DNA from: Streptosporangium sp. NBC_01755 | Lineage (GTDB): Bacteria; Actinomycetota; Actinomycetes; Streptosporangiales; Streptosporangiaceae | Direction: 5' to 3' | DNA length: 64,000 nt | NCBI RefSeq assembly: GCF_035917995.1 | Contig: NZ_CP109131.1 | Span: 2,046,001 to 2,110,000 of the forward strand | Shown here: positions 44,007 to 51,537 of the stretch, in pieces | How the letters are laid out: each line of letters opens with the position of its first letter | How positions within the stretch are numbered: the first letter of the stretch is position 1 | The notes under the pieces: model-generated | The model's input: the letters and a program-made list of their open reading frames with translations, nothing else | What the model was told of the DNA's origin: nothing | The model's database searches: none | Translations under genes and position numbers: made by a program

Positions 44007-45226
44007 TCCCGGGTGATCCGGTGTGACGGCCATGAGTGCGGCTCCTCGGTTCTGATACGCCGGGCGCGTGCCACGACCAGGTCGACCATGCCGGTGGCGG
44101 AACCGGTGTCGGACGGGTTCTGCGTGTCGCCGAGGTAGGTGCGCACGTTGGCCGCCATCCGATCGGAGTGCACCTCAAGCCCCTCGACCAGCCCGACGCC
44201 GAGCGCCAGCGCCGTACCGGACAGCAGGCAGACCTCCGGCAGGGCGACCCATTCCGCCTTCCAGGCCCGCCCGTCGCGCTCATGCTGGCTGACGACCGAC
44301 TCCATGAGAACGCCGGCGTGGGCGCGGACCAGACGGGCGAGCGTGTTCAGGTGCTCGCTGCCCTCCGGGTTGCGCTTGTGGTGCATCGTGATGCTGCCGA
44401 CCACTCCGGCCGGTCGTGGCTCGCCGAGCTCCCCGATCTCCGGGCGCTGGAGCTCGTAGACCTCCTCGCCGACCCGGGCGAGCGTGCCGGTGACCAGGGC
44501 CAGCACGTTCCCGAACTCCGCGATCCGGTCACGTGCGCTCAACCACGAGATGACGGGGTCGTCGAGCCCGAGCTCCGCGGCGAAGCGCGCCCGGATGGCC
44601 AGTCCGCGGTCACCGTAGGCGACCAGGGTGCCGATGCCCCCGCCGAGCTGTGCCACGAGCCATCGCGGAGCGCCTTCGCGCAGCCGGTCGAGATGCCGCC
44701 GGATCTCGTCCGCCCAGGACGCCGCCTTCCAGCCGAAGGTCGCCGGCGCTCCCGGCTGGCCGTGGGTCCGGCCGGCGATCGGCGTTTCGCGATGCTCGAC
44801 GGCCAGGGTGAGGAGCCGCTCCTCGATGCGGCGCAGGTCACGCCAGACGATGCCGCCGACCGCGCGCATCGCCAGCGAGGTCCAGGTGTCGGTGACGTCC
44901 TGCACGGTCGCCCCGGCGTAGACGTGCTCGCGTGCCGCTTCGGGCAGCATGCGACGCAACTCGTGGATCAGGCCCAGCGTCGAGTGCCCCGTCTCGCGGG
45001 TTCCCCGCGCGATCCGGTCCAGGTCGAGCCGGTCGACACGCAGTGCGTCGGTGATGATCGAAGCGGCGTCGGCGGGTATGAACCCCTCCGCCGCCTGTGC
45101 CCTGGCCAGTGCGGCGAGGACGTCGAGCCACCCTTGCAGCCGGGCCCTCTCCTCGAAGATCTGCCGCAGCTCGTCCGTGCCCCACAGGTGGGCGTAGGCC
45201 GATGAGTCCGCGATGCGCGCGCTCAT
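44003..45226 (-). CDS. Adenylosuccinate lyase-like enzyme (aspartase/fumarase superfamily)
   Basis: A 407-aa lyase of the PurB/CMLE type. The signature loop GVVGSITMHHKRNPEGSEHL (near residue 265) replaces the usual SSAMPHKRNP. GHSTLGLIHELRRMLP and HVYAGATVQDVTDTW carry the catalytic His/Thr region, and TPIAGRTHGQPGAPATFGWK is typical. The divergent loop (TMHHKRNP) argues against a housekeeping purB. Together with the second lyase and ComA it fits the coenzyme M gene set. ATG 45226 overlaps the upstream TGA. Which of the two lyases does which step cannot be told from sequence. Confidence 0.83.
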   Translation of the reverse strand: MSARIADSSAYAHLWGTDELRQIFEERARLQGWLDVLAALARAQAAEGFIPADAASIITDALRVDRLDLDRIARGTRETGHSTLGLIHELRRMLPEAAREHVYAGATVQDVTDTWTSLAMRAVGGIVWRDLRRIEERLLTLAVEHRETPIAGRTHGQPGAPATFGWKAASWADEIRRHLDRLREGAPRWLVAQLGGGIGTLVAYGDRGLAIRARFAAELGLDDPVISWLSARDRIAEFGNVLALVTGTLARVGEEVYELQRPEIGELGEPRPAGVVGSITMHHKRNPEGSEHLNTLARLVRAHAGVLMESVVSQHERDGRAWKAEWVALPEVCLLSGTALALGVGLVEGLEVHSDRMAANVRTYLGDTQNPSDTGSATGMVDLVVARARRIRTEEPHSWPSHRITRE

Positions 45227-46158
45227 GCCGTGCCCCCGTCCCGCTCCGTGCCGGACCGGAGCCTCCCGGCCAGCTCGGACGCCGCGGCCAGACCTTCCGC
45301 GACCAGCGTGAACGACGCTCCCCAGGGCACGACCACCGTGTCGCCGCGGGTCTCGATGCTCTCCTCCAGCAGGCAGCATTTGGTGAGGCGGGCCTCGCCG
45401 GGGGGAAGTGGCATCCGGGTCGCCAGGGCTGCCGGGCAGGTGTCGACCTGGCGCACGCTCGATGCCTTCTCCGGATAGAAGTGGTCGTGGATCGCACGCG
45501 AGCGAGCGCATCCGAGCAGGACCCAGTCCGCCTGCGGCGGCACCTCGTCGAGATAGGAGATCTCGGCGCCCGGGACCGACATGCCGCCTCCGCGACAGGG
45601 AAGCAGGTAGTGCCCGGCCGGCTCGCCGGCGGCGATCTCCTCCAGGTCGACGACCTGCGGCACGTACTCCGTCGCGGGAAGCTCCTCGGCGGTGTCGACG
45701 ACGCGCTGGACCTGGTCGTTCAGCTTCGCCGGCCAGGGCGGCCCGACGTCGAGCACGTGGACCCGGTGCGGGGCGGCGTCCAGGATGAAGTTGACGTGCT
45801 CGTAGCGCCCGCGCACGACCACGCAGCGCGGCGCGTCGGCGATGTCGTGTGCCGCGGCGATGTCGTGTGCCGCGCGGAGCAACTGGCTGGGCACGGCGGT
45901 GTCGATGTCGGGCCGGTCGACGAAAAGCGTCTCGTGCGGCCCGGCCAGCACGCGCACGTCGGTGACGTCGACGAACAGCTCGACCTCGTCGGCCTTGGTC
46001 AGTTCGACAACGGCGTACCTGTCCTGGTTGCGGGCCACGACGAAGCGAGTCCTGCGGTAGACCTGCCGGCTGAGGAAGAACTTCCGCAGGGAGTCGCCGT
46101 CGAGATCCACCACGACGTCGGTGAACGCCACGGTTCGATACTGATACGGGATCATCAT
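45223..46158 (-). CDS. Unrecognised Cys-rich protein in coenzyme M-type operon
   Basis: A 311-aa protein that I cannot assign. The N-terminal half is mixed alpha/beta (MMIPYQYRTVAFTDVVVDLD, QVYRRTRFVVARNQDRYAVV). The middle has YEHVNFILDAAPHRVHVLDV. The C-terminal half carries conserved-looking cysteines in separate motifs: LLPCRGGGMSVPG, VLLGCARSRAIHDHFYP, VDTCPAALATR and LTKCCLLEE. Five cysteines plus histidines could bind a metal or an iron-sulfur cluster. It is sandwiched by ATGA overlaps between the ComA gene and a lyase gene, so it should participate in the same pathway, perhaps in a step that is non-orthologous to the Xanthobacter route. Confidence 0.8.
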   Translation of the reverse strand: MMIPYQYRTVAFTDVVVDLDGDSLRKFFLSRQVYRRTRFVVARNQDRYAVVELTKADEVELFVDVTDVRVLAGPHETLFVDRPDIDTAVPSQLLRAAHDIAAAHDIADAPRCVVVRGRYEHVNFILDAAPHRVHVLDVGPPWPAKLNDQVQRVVDTAEELPATEYVPQVVDLEEIAAGEPAGHYLLPCRGGGMSVPGAEISYLDEVPPQADWVLLGCARSRAIHDHFYPEKASSVRQVDTCPAALATRMPLPPGEARLTKCCLLEESIETRGDTVVVPWGASFTLVAEGLAAASELAGRLRSGTERDGGTA

Positions 46159-46997
46159 GGTCTCTCCACTCCTGCGTACACCTCTCCCAGTTGGGAGAAC
46201 GTCCCGATGGTGTCGGAACGCAGACCCAGCCGGAGCGTCTCGACGGCCAGTGCCTCGGCGGGCTGGATGTTGCCGAGGTTCACGTTCGCGCCGTAGCGCC
46301 GGATGAGCCACGCCTGCTGCGCTCTGCGCGGGGCCTCGAACAAGGTGGCCTCCAGGCCGACGGCGGAGACGACGGCGTCCACGATGTCCGCGCGTACCCT
46401 GCCCTCGGCGTTGAACAGCCCGACGGTGCCGCTCTCACGCCCCTCGGTCACCACCCAGTGGGCGCCAGCCCGCAGGTCGGCCCGCGCGTCGGCGGCCCAC
46501 TTCCCGGCCGACGGGGCCACGTCGGGATCCTTGAGCCCGATCTCGGACAGGACGACGAACCGGGAGGCCGCCATGTCAATGATCTTGTCCTTGTCGGCGC
46601 GCGACATCTCCACCGAGCCGCAGGACACCTCGACGCACGGGAATCCCACGGACTCGGCCCAATCCATGAACCTGTCCACCACGCCCCGCTGCCAGGAGAT
46701 CTCCAGCAGCGTGCCGCCGGTGCAGGCCAGCACCTGGTGCTCGGCCAGCAGTTCGAGCTTCTCGCCGAGCGACGAGTCGATGTAGGCGGTCCCCCACCCG
46801 AACTTCCACAGGTCGATGCTCGCGGCGGCGGCCTTCAGCCGCTGCTCGACCTCGGCCACGGACATGCCGTTGTCCAGGACATGGGAGACGCCGTGCCGGC
46901 GAGGCTTCTCCGTGCGAGGCGGAAGCGTGAGGAAGTCGGGCTCCGCCGCGGTCAGGTCCAGGGGGAAGGTACGGTCACGACTAGGTTGTCCTGTCAC
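46155..46997 (-). CDS. Phosphosulfolactate synthase family protein (ComA-like)
   Basis: A 280-aa TIM-barrel protein of the ComA family, which adds sulfite to phosphoenolpyruvate to give phosphosulfolactate, the first committed step of coenzyme M synthesis. Visible motifs are RRHGVSHVLDNGMS, DLWKFGWGTAYID (conserved KFGWGT), LACTGGTLLEI, CVEVSCGSVEM (Cys where many members have Asp) and VLSEIGLKDPD. The GTG at 46997 has GAGGAA nine bases upstream. It opens the minus-strand operon of six coupled genes and is divergent from an AIR-synthase-like gene. A sulfolactate-forming role (as in Bacillus) is an alternative, but the following lyases and PLP enzyme favour a coenzyme M-type product. Confidence 0.85.
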   Translation of the reverse strand: MTGQPSRDRTFPLDLTAAEPDFLTLPPRTEKPRRHGVSHVLDNGMSVAEVEQRLKAAAASIDLWKFGWGTAYIDSSLGEKLELLAEHQVLACTGGTLLEISWQRGVVDRFMDWAESVGFPCVEVSCGSVEMSRADKDKIIDMAASRFVVLSEIGLKDPDVAPSAGKWAADARADLRAGAHWVVTEGRESGTVGLFNAEGRVRADIVDAVVSAVGLEATLFEAPRRAQQAWLIRRYGANVNLGNIQPAEALAVETLRLGLRSDTIGTFSQLGEVYAGVERP

Positions 46998-47081
46998 GGA
47001 AACGGATTCCTCACTGGCTAGGATGACGCCGTCAACGGCTGGTACGTCTGCCGGACCCCCCCGAACACAAGGGAGTTCACC
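46998..47081. promoter_or_regulatory. Divergent promoter of comA-like and AIR-synthase-like genes
   Basis: An 84-bp gap between divergent starts. It contains GCCGTCAACGGC, a 5-bp-arm palindrome, and TAGGAT, a possible -10 for the rightward gene. AAGGGAG serves as RBS of the rightward gene. Confidence 0.5.
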
Positions 47082-48041
47082 ATGCCCGAAAACACCCACG
47101 ACCTCGAAGAACTGGCGCGCAGACTGCGGAGCCTTCCCGGCGTCACGGCCAAGAGCTCCATCGGTGTGGTCGCCGATGTGTTCGGCGGCGGGGACTGGTG
47201 GTCCGGTCCCGGTGACGACGGAGCCGTCGTGCACGACCGGGGACGCACTCTGATCGTCGGAGGGGAGGCGATGCTGCCCGCCTTCGTGGAACAGGACCCG
47301 TACGGCGCGGGTGTGGCGGCCGTCCTCGCGAACGTGAACGACCTCGCCGCCATGGGCGCCCGGCCGCTCGCGCTCGTCGACACGGTGACCGGCCCGCGCA
47401 GCGTCGTCAAGGAGGTCCTGAAGGGCCTGAAGTGGGCCGGCGAGGCGTACCAGGTGCCGATCGTCGGCGGGCACCTCACCGAGACGGACGGCCCGCCCAG
47501 CCTGTCGGCGTTCGGACTGGGCGCCGCCGAGCTCGTGCTTTCGGCGACGCACGCCGCGCCCGGCCAGGCACTGGTGCTCGCCTGCTGTCTCGACGGCAGG
47601 ATGCGGGAGGACTTCTTGTTCTACCCGTCGTTCGAGGAGCGAGGTGAGCGCCTCGCCGGTGACGTACGCGTCCTGGCCGACGTGGCCGAGCGGGGCGCCG
47701 CGGTGGCCGCCAAGGATGTCAGCATGGCCGGGATGATCGGCTCGCTGGCCATGCTTCTGGAGGCGCGCAAGCTCGGCGTCCAGGTGGACCTGGACGTGCT
47801 CCCGGTGCCCGCGGGGGTGCCCATCGTGGACTGGCTGTCCTGCTTCCCCTGCTTCGCCTTCCTGCTCACGACGCCGGCCGAGAAGGTCGGGGAATGCGTC
47901 GAGGCATTCACCTCCCGCGGCCTCACCGCTCAGCGAATCGGCACGCTGGACGACACCGGTGAGGTGCGCATCGGCGACGCCTCGGGGTCGGCGGTCGTCT
48001 TCGACCTGAAGCGGGAGTCGGTGACCCGGCTGGGTCGCTGA
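47082..48041 (+). CDS. Sll0787-type AIR synthase-like protein
   Basis: A 319-aa protein of the PurM/ThiL (AIR synthase) superfamily, whose members use ATP to phosphorylate or activate an amide or formyl group. GDDGAVVHDRGRTLIVGGEA corresponds to the N-terminal ATP/metal region and LANVNDLAAMGARPLALVDT is the classical superfamily motif. VPIVGGHLTETDGPPSLSAF and AKDVSMAGMIGSLAMLLEAR complete the fold. Sll0787/MSMEG_0567-type members belong to the Nit1C neighbourhood next to the radical SAM and GNAT genes, as here. SD AAGGGAG precedes the ATG. Substrate unknown. Confidence 0.88.
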   Translation: MPENTHDLEELARRLRSLPGVTAKSSIGVVADVFGGGDWWSGPGDDGAVVHDRGRTLIVGGEAMLPAFVEQDPYGAGVAAVLANVNDLAAMGARPLALVDTVTGPRSVVKEVLKGLKWAGEAYQVPIVGGHLTETDGPPSLSAFGLGAAELVLSATHAAPGQALVLACCLDGRMREDFLFYPSFEERGERLAGDVRVLADVAERGAAVAAKDVSMAGMIGSLAMLLEARKLGVQVDLDVLPVPAGVPIVDWLSCFPCFAFLLTTPAEKVGECVEAFTSRGLTAQRIGTLDDTGEVRIGDASGSAVVFDLKRESVTRLGR

Positions 48042-48073
48042 GGTGACCCGGGCCTGCCCGTTGTACGAGATCA

Positions 48074-48571
48074 TCACGTGAGGTCGATGCTCATCTGCTG
48101 GTGAGGCACGCCCACGTAGGCGACCGGCCCGCCGACCGGCGACCAGCCGAGCCGCCGGAAGAAGGTCACGTTGGCCGGCTGCACGAAGGCGATCATACGG
48201 TCACCGCCCGCCGCGGCCGCGGTCTCGGTCGCGTACCTGACCAGCGGACCGCCCAGCATCAGGTGCCGGTGGCCGGACAGGACCGCAAGCCGATCCCCCT
48301 GCCACAGCGCCTCGTCGCCGTCCGGCGAGGGCACCCGGTACAGCCGCACCGTGCCGACCGGAACGCCCTCCGCGTACCCGACCACGTGGTGGGTCGTGGG
48401 GTCGTGATCGAACTCGTCCTGGTCGGTCCGCTCGAACAACCCCTGCTCCTCGACGAAGACCGAGTGCCGGATCCGGGCATGCTGCGCGAGTTCGCCGGCC
48501 GACACCACCGAACGACAGGTCAGGGTCGGTGCGATCACGTCAGACGAGGAGCGGGAGGGATACGCGCCCAT
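48074..48571 (-). CDS. MSMEG_0567/Sll0786-type GNAT N-acetyltransferase
   Basis: A 165-aa GNAT. ARIRHSVFVEEQGLFERTDQ, HHVVGYAEGVPVGTVRLYRV, GDRLAVLSGHRHLMLGGPLV and FFRRLGWSPVGGPVAYVGVP match the nitrogen-starvation acetyltransferase of the Nit1C cluster, including the C-terminal GVPHQQM. In mycobacteria this domain is fused to the AIR-synthase-like domain; here they are separate convergent genes. It starts at ATG 48571 with AAGGGG seven bases upstream and overlaps the radical SAM gene end by 32 nt. Acetyl acceptor unknown. Confidence 0.87.
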   Translation of the reverse strand: MGAYPSRSSSDVIAPTLTCRSVVSAGELAQHARIRHSVFVEEQGLFERTDQDEFDHDPTTHHVVGYAEGVPVGTVRLYRVPSPDGDEALWQGDRLAVLSGHRHLMLGGPLVRYATETAAAAGGDRMIAFVQPANVTFFRRLGWSPVGGPVAYVGVPHQQMSIDLT

Positions 48572-49700
48572 CAGGAAGCCCCTTCTCCGAAGCCGAACCG
48601 GCACGTTCCAGGGCCGCCACCCCGGAGCATGCCTGACAACGTGCGCAGCCGGCCATGACCCCGGTGGCGGTGAGCCCACGCCGCAGCATGTGCGGGACGA
48701 CCTGCCGGTAGATCTTCTCGACGTATTCGGCGGACGGGGGACGCACGTCCTCCATCAGGCTGCCGGGCACCGGACGCAGCGGGACGATGAACGGGTAGAC
48801 GCCGATGTCCACCGCGCGCCTGCACAGATCGACCGTGACCTTGGGGTCCTCGCCCATCCCCAGGATGACGTAGGTGGACACCTGGCCCGCGCCGAAGACC
48901 TCGACGGCGCGTTCCCACGCCGCGAAGTACGCTTCGATGCCCCAACGCGCCTTACCCGGCGCGATCTCCGCGAGCACCTTGGCGTCGAAGGTCTCCACAT
49001 GGATGCCGACGGAGTCCACGCCCATGTCGCGGACGCGGTTGATCACGTCGAGGTCGGCGGGGGGCTCGAACTGGACCTGCACCGGCAGTCCCGACGCCTC
49101 CTTCACGGCCTGGGCGCACCTGCCCACGTAGAGCGCGCCGCGGTCCGGAGTGGCGGTGCTACCGGTCGTCAGCGTCGCGTCGACGGCGCCGTCGAGATCC
49201 CGTGCCGCCACCGACACCTCCGCCAGCATCTCGGGCGTCTTCTTCGCGATGGTGCGCTCGGCGTCGAGGGAGACCCCGATGCCGCAGAACTTGCACTGAT
49301 CGGAGTTCCCCCAGTAGGCGCAGGTCTGCAGGACCGTACTCGCCATGGAGTCGAGGTGCATCAGGGCGATCTTCCAGTACGGGACGCCGTCCGCGGTCTC
49401 CATGTCGTAGTACTTCGGCCGCGGTGCCGGCGACGCGTCCGCCAGCCGGAGCGAGCCCTCGTAGATGCCGAATCCGTTGTCCTCCTGCCGCAGCGTGTAC
49501 GGCGAATCCTGCACATAGGCGGCCGTGGTCGGGACGGTGGCAGGCGCGCCATCGATCCACAGCATTCCCGCGTCGGCGGGACCGGCGCCCCCGTTGCGCG
49601 CCCCGATTGAGACATCGGTCCGCAACCCGAGGCTCTGCAGCTTGGTGATCAGCTCAGCGAGCCCGGTCGCATCGAGTACACGGTCGTTCGCCTCGGTCAT
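48540..49700 (-). CDS. MSMEG_0568/Sll0785-type radical SAM protein
   Basis: A 386-aa radical SAM enzyme. The cluster motif is TCAYWGNSDQCKFCGIGVSL, a CX7CX2C spacing instead of the canonical CX3CX2C, as in the Nit1C-associated family. Further family segments are RTIAKKTPEMLAEVSVAARD, VQFEPPADLDVINRVRDMGV, DSVGIHVETFDAKVLAEIAP and YPFIVPLRPVPGSLMEDVRP. A C-terminal CARCQAC cluster may hold an auxiliary site. It generates a 5'-deoxyadenosyl radical; the substrate is unknown. ATG 49700 has AAGGAG eight bases upstream. A perfect palindrome about 70 bp upstream of the start is a likely operator. Confidence 0.9.
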   Translation of the reverse strand: MTEANDRVLDATGLAELITKLQSLGLRTDVSIGARNGGAGPADAGMLWIDGAPATVPTTAAYVQDSPYTLRQEDNGFGIYEGSLRLADASPAPRPKYYDMETADGVPYWKIALMHLDSMASTVLQTCAYWGNSDQCKFCGIGVSLDAERTIAKKTPEMLAEVSVAARDLDGAVDATLTTGSTATPDRGALYVGRCAQAVKEASGLPVQVQFEPPADLDVINRVRDMGVDSVGIHVETFDAKVLAEIAPGKARWGIEAYFAAWERAVEVFGAGQVSTYVILGMGEDPKVTVDLCRRAVDIGVYPFIVPLRPVPGSLMEDVRPPSAEYVEKIYRQVVPHMLRRGLTATGVMAGCARCQACSGVAALERAGSASEKGLPDGRVSLPLLV

Positions 49701-49767
49701 GATGTGGCTCCTTGTCGGGCCTACTCGTGACGGTGCCTGTCCTGCACCATCTTGAGACTTTTCATCT

Positions 49768-49790
49768 ACTATAGGAAATTCCTATAGTAA
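49768..49790. promoter_or_regulatory. Perfect 23-bp palindrome upstream of radical SAM gene
   Basis: Arms TACTATAGGAA and TTCCTATAGTA around a central A. It lies in an AT-rich pocket 68-90 bp before the radical SAM start. It shares CTATAGTA with the promoter region at 50532-50540. Likely operator for a locus-specific regulator. Confidence 0.8.
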
Positions 49791-49824
49791 AGGCCCACAT
49801 AGTGGCAACAGTTTGCTCCGCCGT

Positions 49825-50508
49825 TCAGTCGGAGCCATCACCTTCGGGTAGACACTTGAGCCGTTCGACCAGCGCTTCTCGCTCCTCACCGGAACGCACC
49901 TCCCGGGTTCCCCGCCCGGGGTCGTCGGGATCGCGCGCGACGAGCCGCCCGGTCTCAAGGTCGATGAACCCCTGCTCTACAACGTGAACACAGGCGGTGA
50001 GCGTCTCGTCCGGCCGCGTCGTCACGAGCAGCGCGCGTCCGCTGCGGGCATCGGCCTCCAGCCGCCGGTAGGGAACGAACGGATCCCCGGGGCGATAGCC
50101 GGACTCCTCCAGCACCAGCCAGCCCGCGCCCGGCGGGGCCGCCGCGAAGGCGGCCAGCCGATCGTCGAGCGCGACCTCCTCAAGGACCTCCCGGTAACGC
50201 ATCGCGAACGCGACGCCCGCGACCACCTCGACGTCCAGGCCGTCGACGGTCAGCAGGTCGTCGGAGTCGGCCACCCTGCGGACCAGGTCACCGCGCTCGG
50301 ACCACGCCTCCAGCAGGGGGTCGACACCTCGCCCGCTCCCGCGAAGCTCCTGCGCCACCGCACCGACCAGCCGCGTGGTCCGGAGGTAGATCTCCGGCTG
50401 ATGGATGCTCGCGGGAAACGCCCGCTCGGAGGCCGCGGTCCACAGGCGGGAGAGGTCTTCGGCGGCCTTCCGGGACTCCGCCGTGGATCTCGGATCAGGC
50501 TCTGACAT
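49825..50508 (-). CDS. Uncharacterised 227-aa protein, divergent from carbamate kinase
   Basis: I recognise no family. The sequence is acidic and alpha/beta-like, without signal or membrane segments: SIHQPEIYLRTTRLVGAVAQ, VDGLDVEVVAGVAFAMRYRE, AAPPGAGWLVLEESGYRPGD and RALLVTTRPDETLTACVHVV. It lies between the radical SAM operon (same strand, 124 bp upstream of that gene) and the divergent carbamate kinase operon. The DUF2877-type third subunit that accompanies FdrA and DUF1116 in E. coli is otherwise missing, but I see no resemblance to it here. Confidence 0.7.
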   Translation of the reverse strand: MSEPDPRSTAESRKAAEDLSRLWTAASERAFPASIHQPEIYLRTTRLVGAVAQELRGSGRGVDPLLEAWSERGDLVRRVADSDDLLTVDGLDVEVVAGVAFAMRYREVLEEVALDDRLAAFAAAPPGAGWLVLEESGYRPGDPFVPYRRLEADARSGRALLVTTRPDETLTACVHVVEQGFIDLETGRLVARDPDDPGRGTREVRSGEEREALVERLKCLPEGDGSD

Positions 50509-50530
50509 TGATAATTCCTCCCGTAAGGTT

Positions 50531-50565
50531 CACTATAGTAAACAATTCATCTAGTATCGGATACT
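50531..50565. promoter_or_regulatory. Candidate operators in carbamate kinase divergent promoter
   Basis: ACTATAGTA (50532-50540) repeats the core of the palindrome at 49768-49790, and a 13-bp palindrome AGTATCGGATACT lies at 50553-50565. This AT-rich 72-bp gap separates two divergent starts, so the sites probably control both directions. Confidence 0.65.
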
Positions 50566-50580
50566 GAGACGGGACGACTC

Positions 50581-51537
50581 GTGAGCGATGTCGCTGTGGT
50601 GGCAGTTGGCGGGAACGCCCTGACCCGAGCAGATCAGGAGGGCACCCCCGAACAGATCGAGGACAATGCCGCCCAGATGGCTGAGGGGATCGCAAATCTA
50701 TGCGATGCGGGATGGAGAGTGGTCGTCGTTCATGGTAATGGCCCCCAGGTCGGCAACCTGTCCATCCAGCAGGAGGGAGGAGCCGATCTCGTGCCGCCCC
50801 AGCCGTTGCACGCCCTGAACGCGATGTCCCAGGGGCAGCTGGGCAGCGTCCTGGTACGCGCGATCGACTCCATCCGGGGCGCCGACACGGCGGTCGCCCT
50901 CATCTCACACATGACCGTGGACTCCAAGGACCCGGCATTCGAGACGCCGACCAAGCCCATCGGCCCGTTCTTCACCAAGGCGCAGGCATTCACCCTGGCC
51001 GAGGAGCGTGGATGGAACATGCAGGAGGACGCCGGACGCGGATACCGGCGGGTGGTCGCCTCTCCTCGCCCCCTGGAGATGCTGGAGTCGTCCTCCATCG
51101 AGACCCTGCTCACGGCCGGCAAGGTCGTGCTGGCCGCCGGAGGTGGCGGCATCGCCGTATCGCGTGAGGACGGCGGACGCTACCGGGGCGTCGACGCCGT
51201 GATCGACAAGGACTCGGCGGCCGTCCGCCTCGCCCGGTCCGTCAAGGCCGCGGTGATGATCCTGGTGACCGGGGTCGACGCGGTCTCCATCGACTTCGGG
51301 ACCCCACAGGCCCGGGTGATCCACGAGCTGCCCCTCGCCCTCGCGGAGAAGTACCTGGCGGAAGGCCAGTTCCCCGCCGGCAGCATGGGACCGAAGGTGC
51401 GGGCGGGGATCGACTTCGTCCGTGACGGCGGCGAGGCGGCCGTCATCACATCCGCGGAGCACATGCTCCAAGCACTGGATCCGGCGGGCAAGGTCGGCAC
51501 CCGCATTCTTCCCGAGACAGCTATGAGCATCGCATGA
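50581..51537 (+). CDS. arcC: Carbamate kinase
   Basis: A 318-aa amino-acid-kinase-fold enzyme catalysing ADP + carbamoyl phosphate to ATP + carbamate. It starts VAVVAVGGNALTRADQEGTP (GTG at 50581), with VVVVHGNGPQVGNLSIQQ, then KPIGPFFTKAQAF, VVLAAGGGGIAVSREDGG and IDKDSAAVRLARSVKAAVMI, all typical. No arginine deiminase genes are present. Instead it is coupled (ATGA overlap) to fdrA, as carbamate kinase is with FdrA/DUF1116 in allantoin-oxamate metabolism. This points to substrate-level ATP formation from a carbamoyl donor made by the locus. Confidence 0.93.
   Translation: MSDVAVVAVGGNALTRADQEGTPEQIEDNAAQMAEGIANLCDAGWRVVVVHGNGPQVGNLSIQQEGGADLVPPQPLHALNAMSQGQLGSVLVRAIDSIRGADTAVALISHMTVDSKDPAFETPTKPIGPFFTKAQAFTLAEERGWNMQEDAGRGYRRVVASPRPLEMLESSSIETLLTAGKVVLAAGGGGIAVSREDGGRYRGVDAVIDKDSAAVRLARSVKAAVMILVTGVDAVSIDFGTPQARVIHELPLALAEKYLAEGQFPAGSMGPKVRAGIDFVRDGGEAAVITSAEHMLQALDPAGKVGTRILPETAMSIA

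Noticed and set aside
44003-45226. Housekeeping adenylosuccinate lyase (purB)
   Set aside because: The signature loop diverges (TMHHKRNP) and the operon context is unrelated to purines.
47030-48077. Minus-strand extension of the ComA-like frame upstream to 48077
   Set aside because: It overlaps the AIR-synthase-like gene, whose motifs are clear. The GTG at 46997 with an SD gives the normal ComA N-terminus.
50581-51537. Arginine deiminase pathway
   Set aside because: Carbamate kinase is present but arcA and arcB are not; coupling to fdrA points elsewhere.
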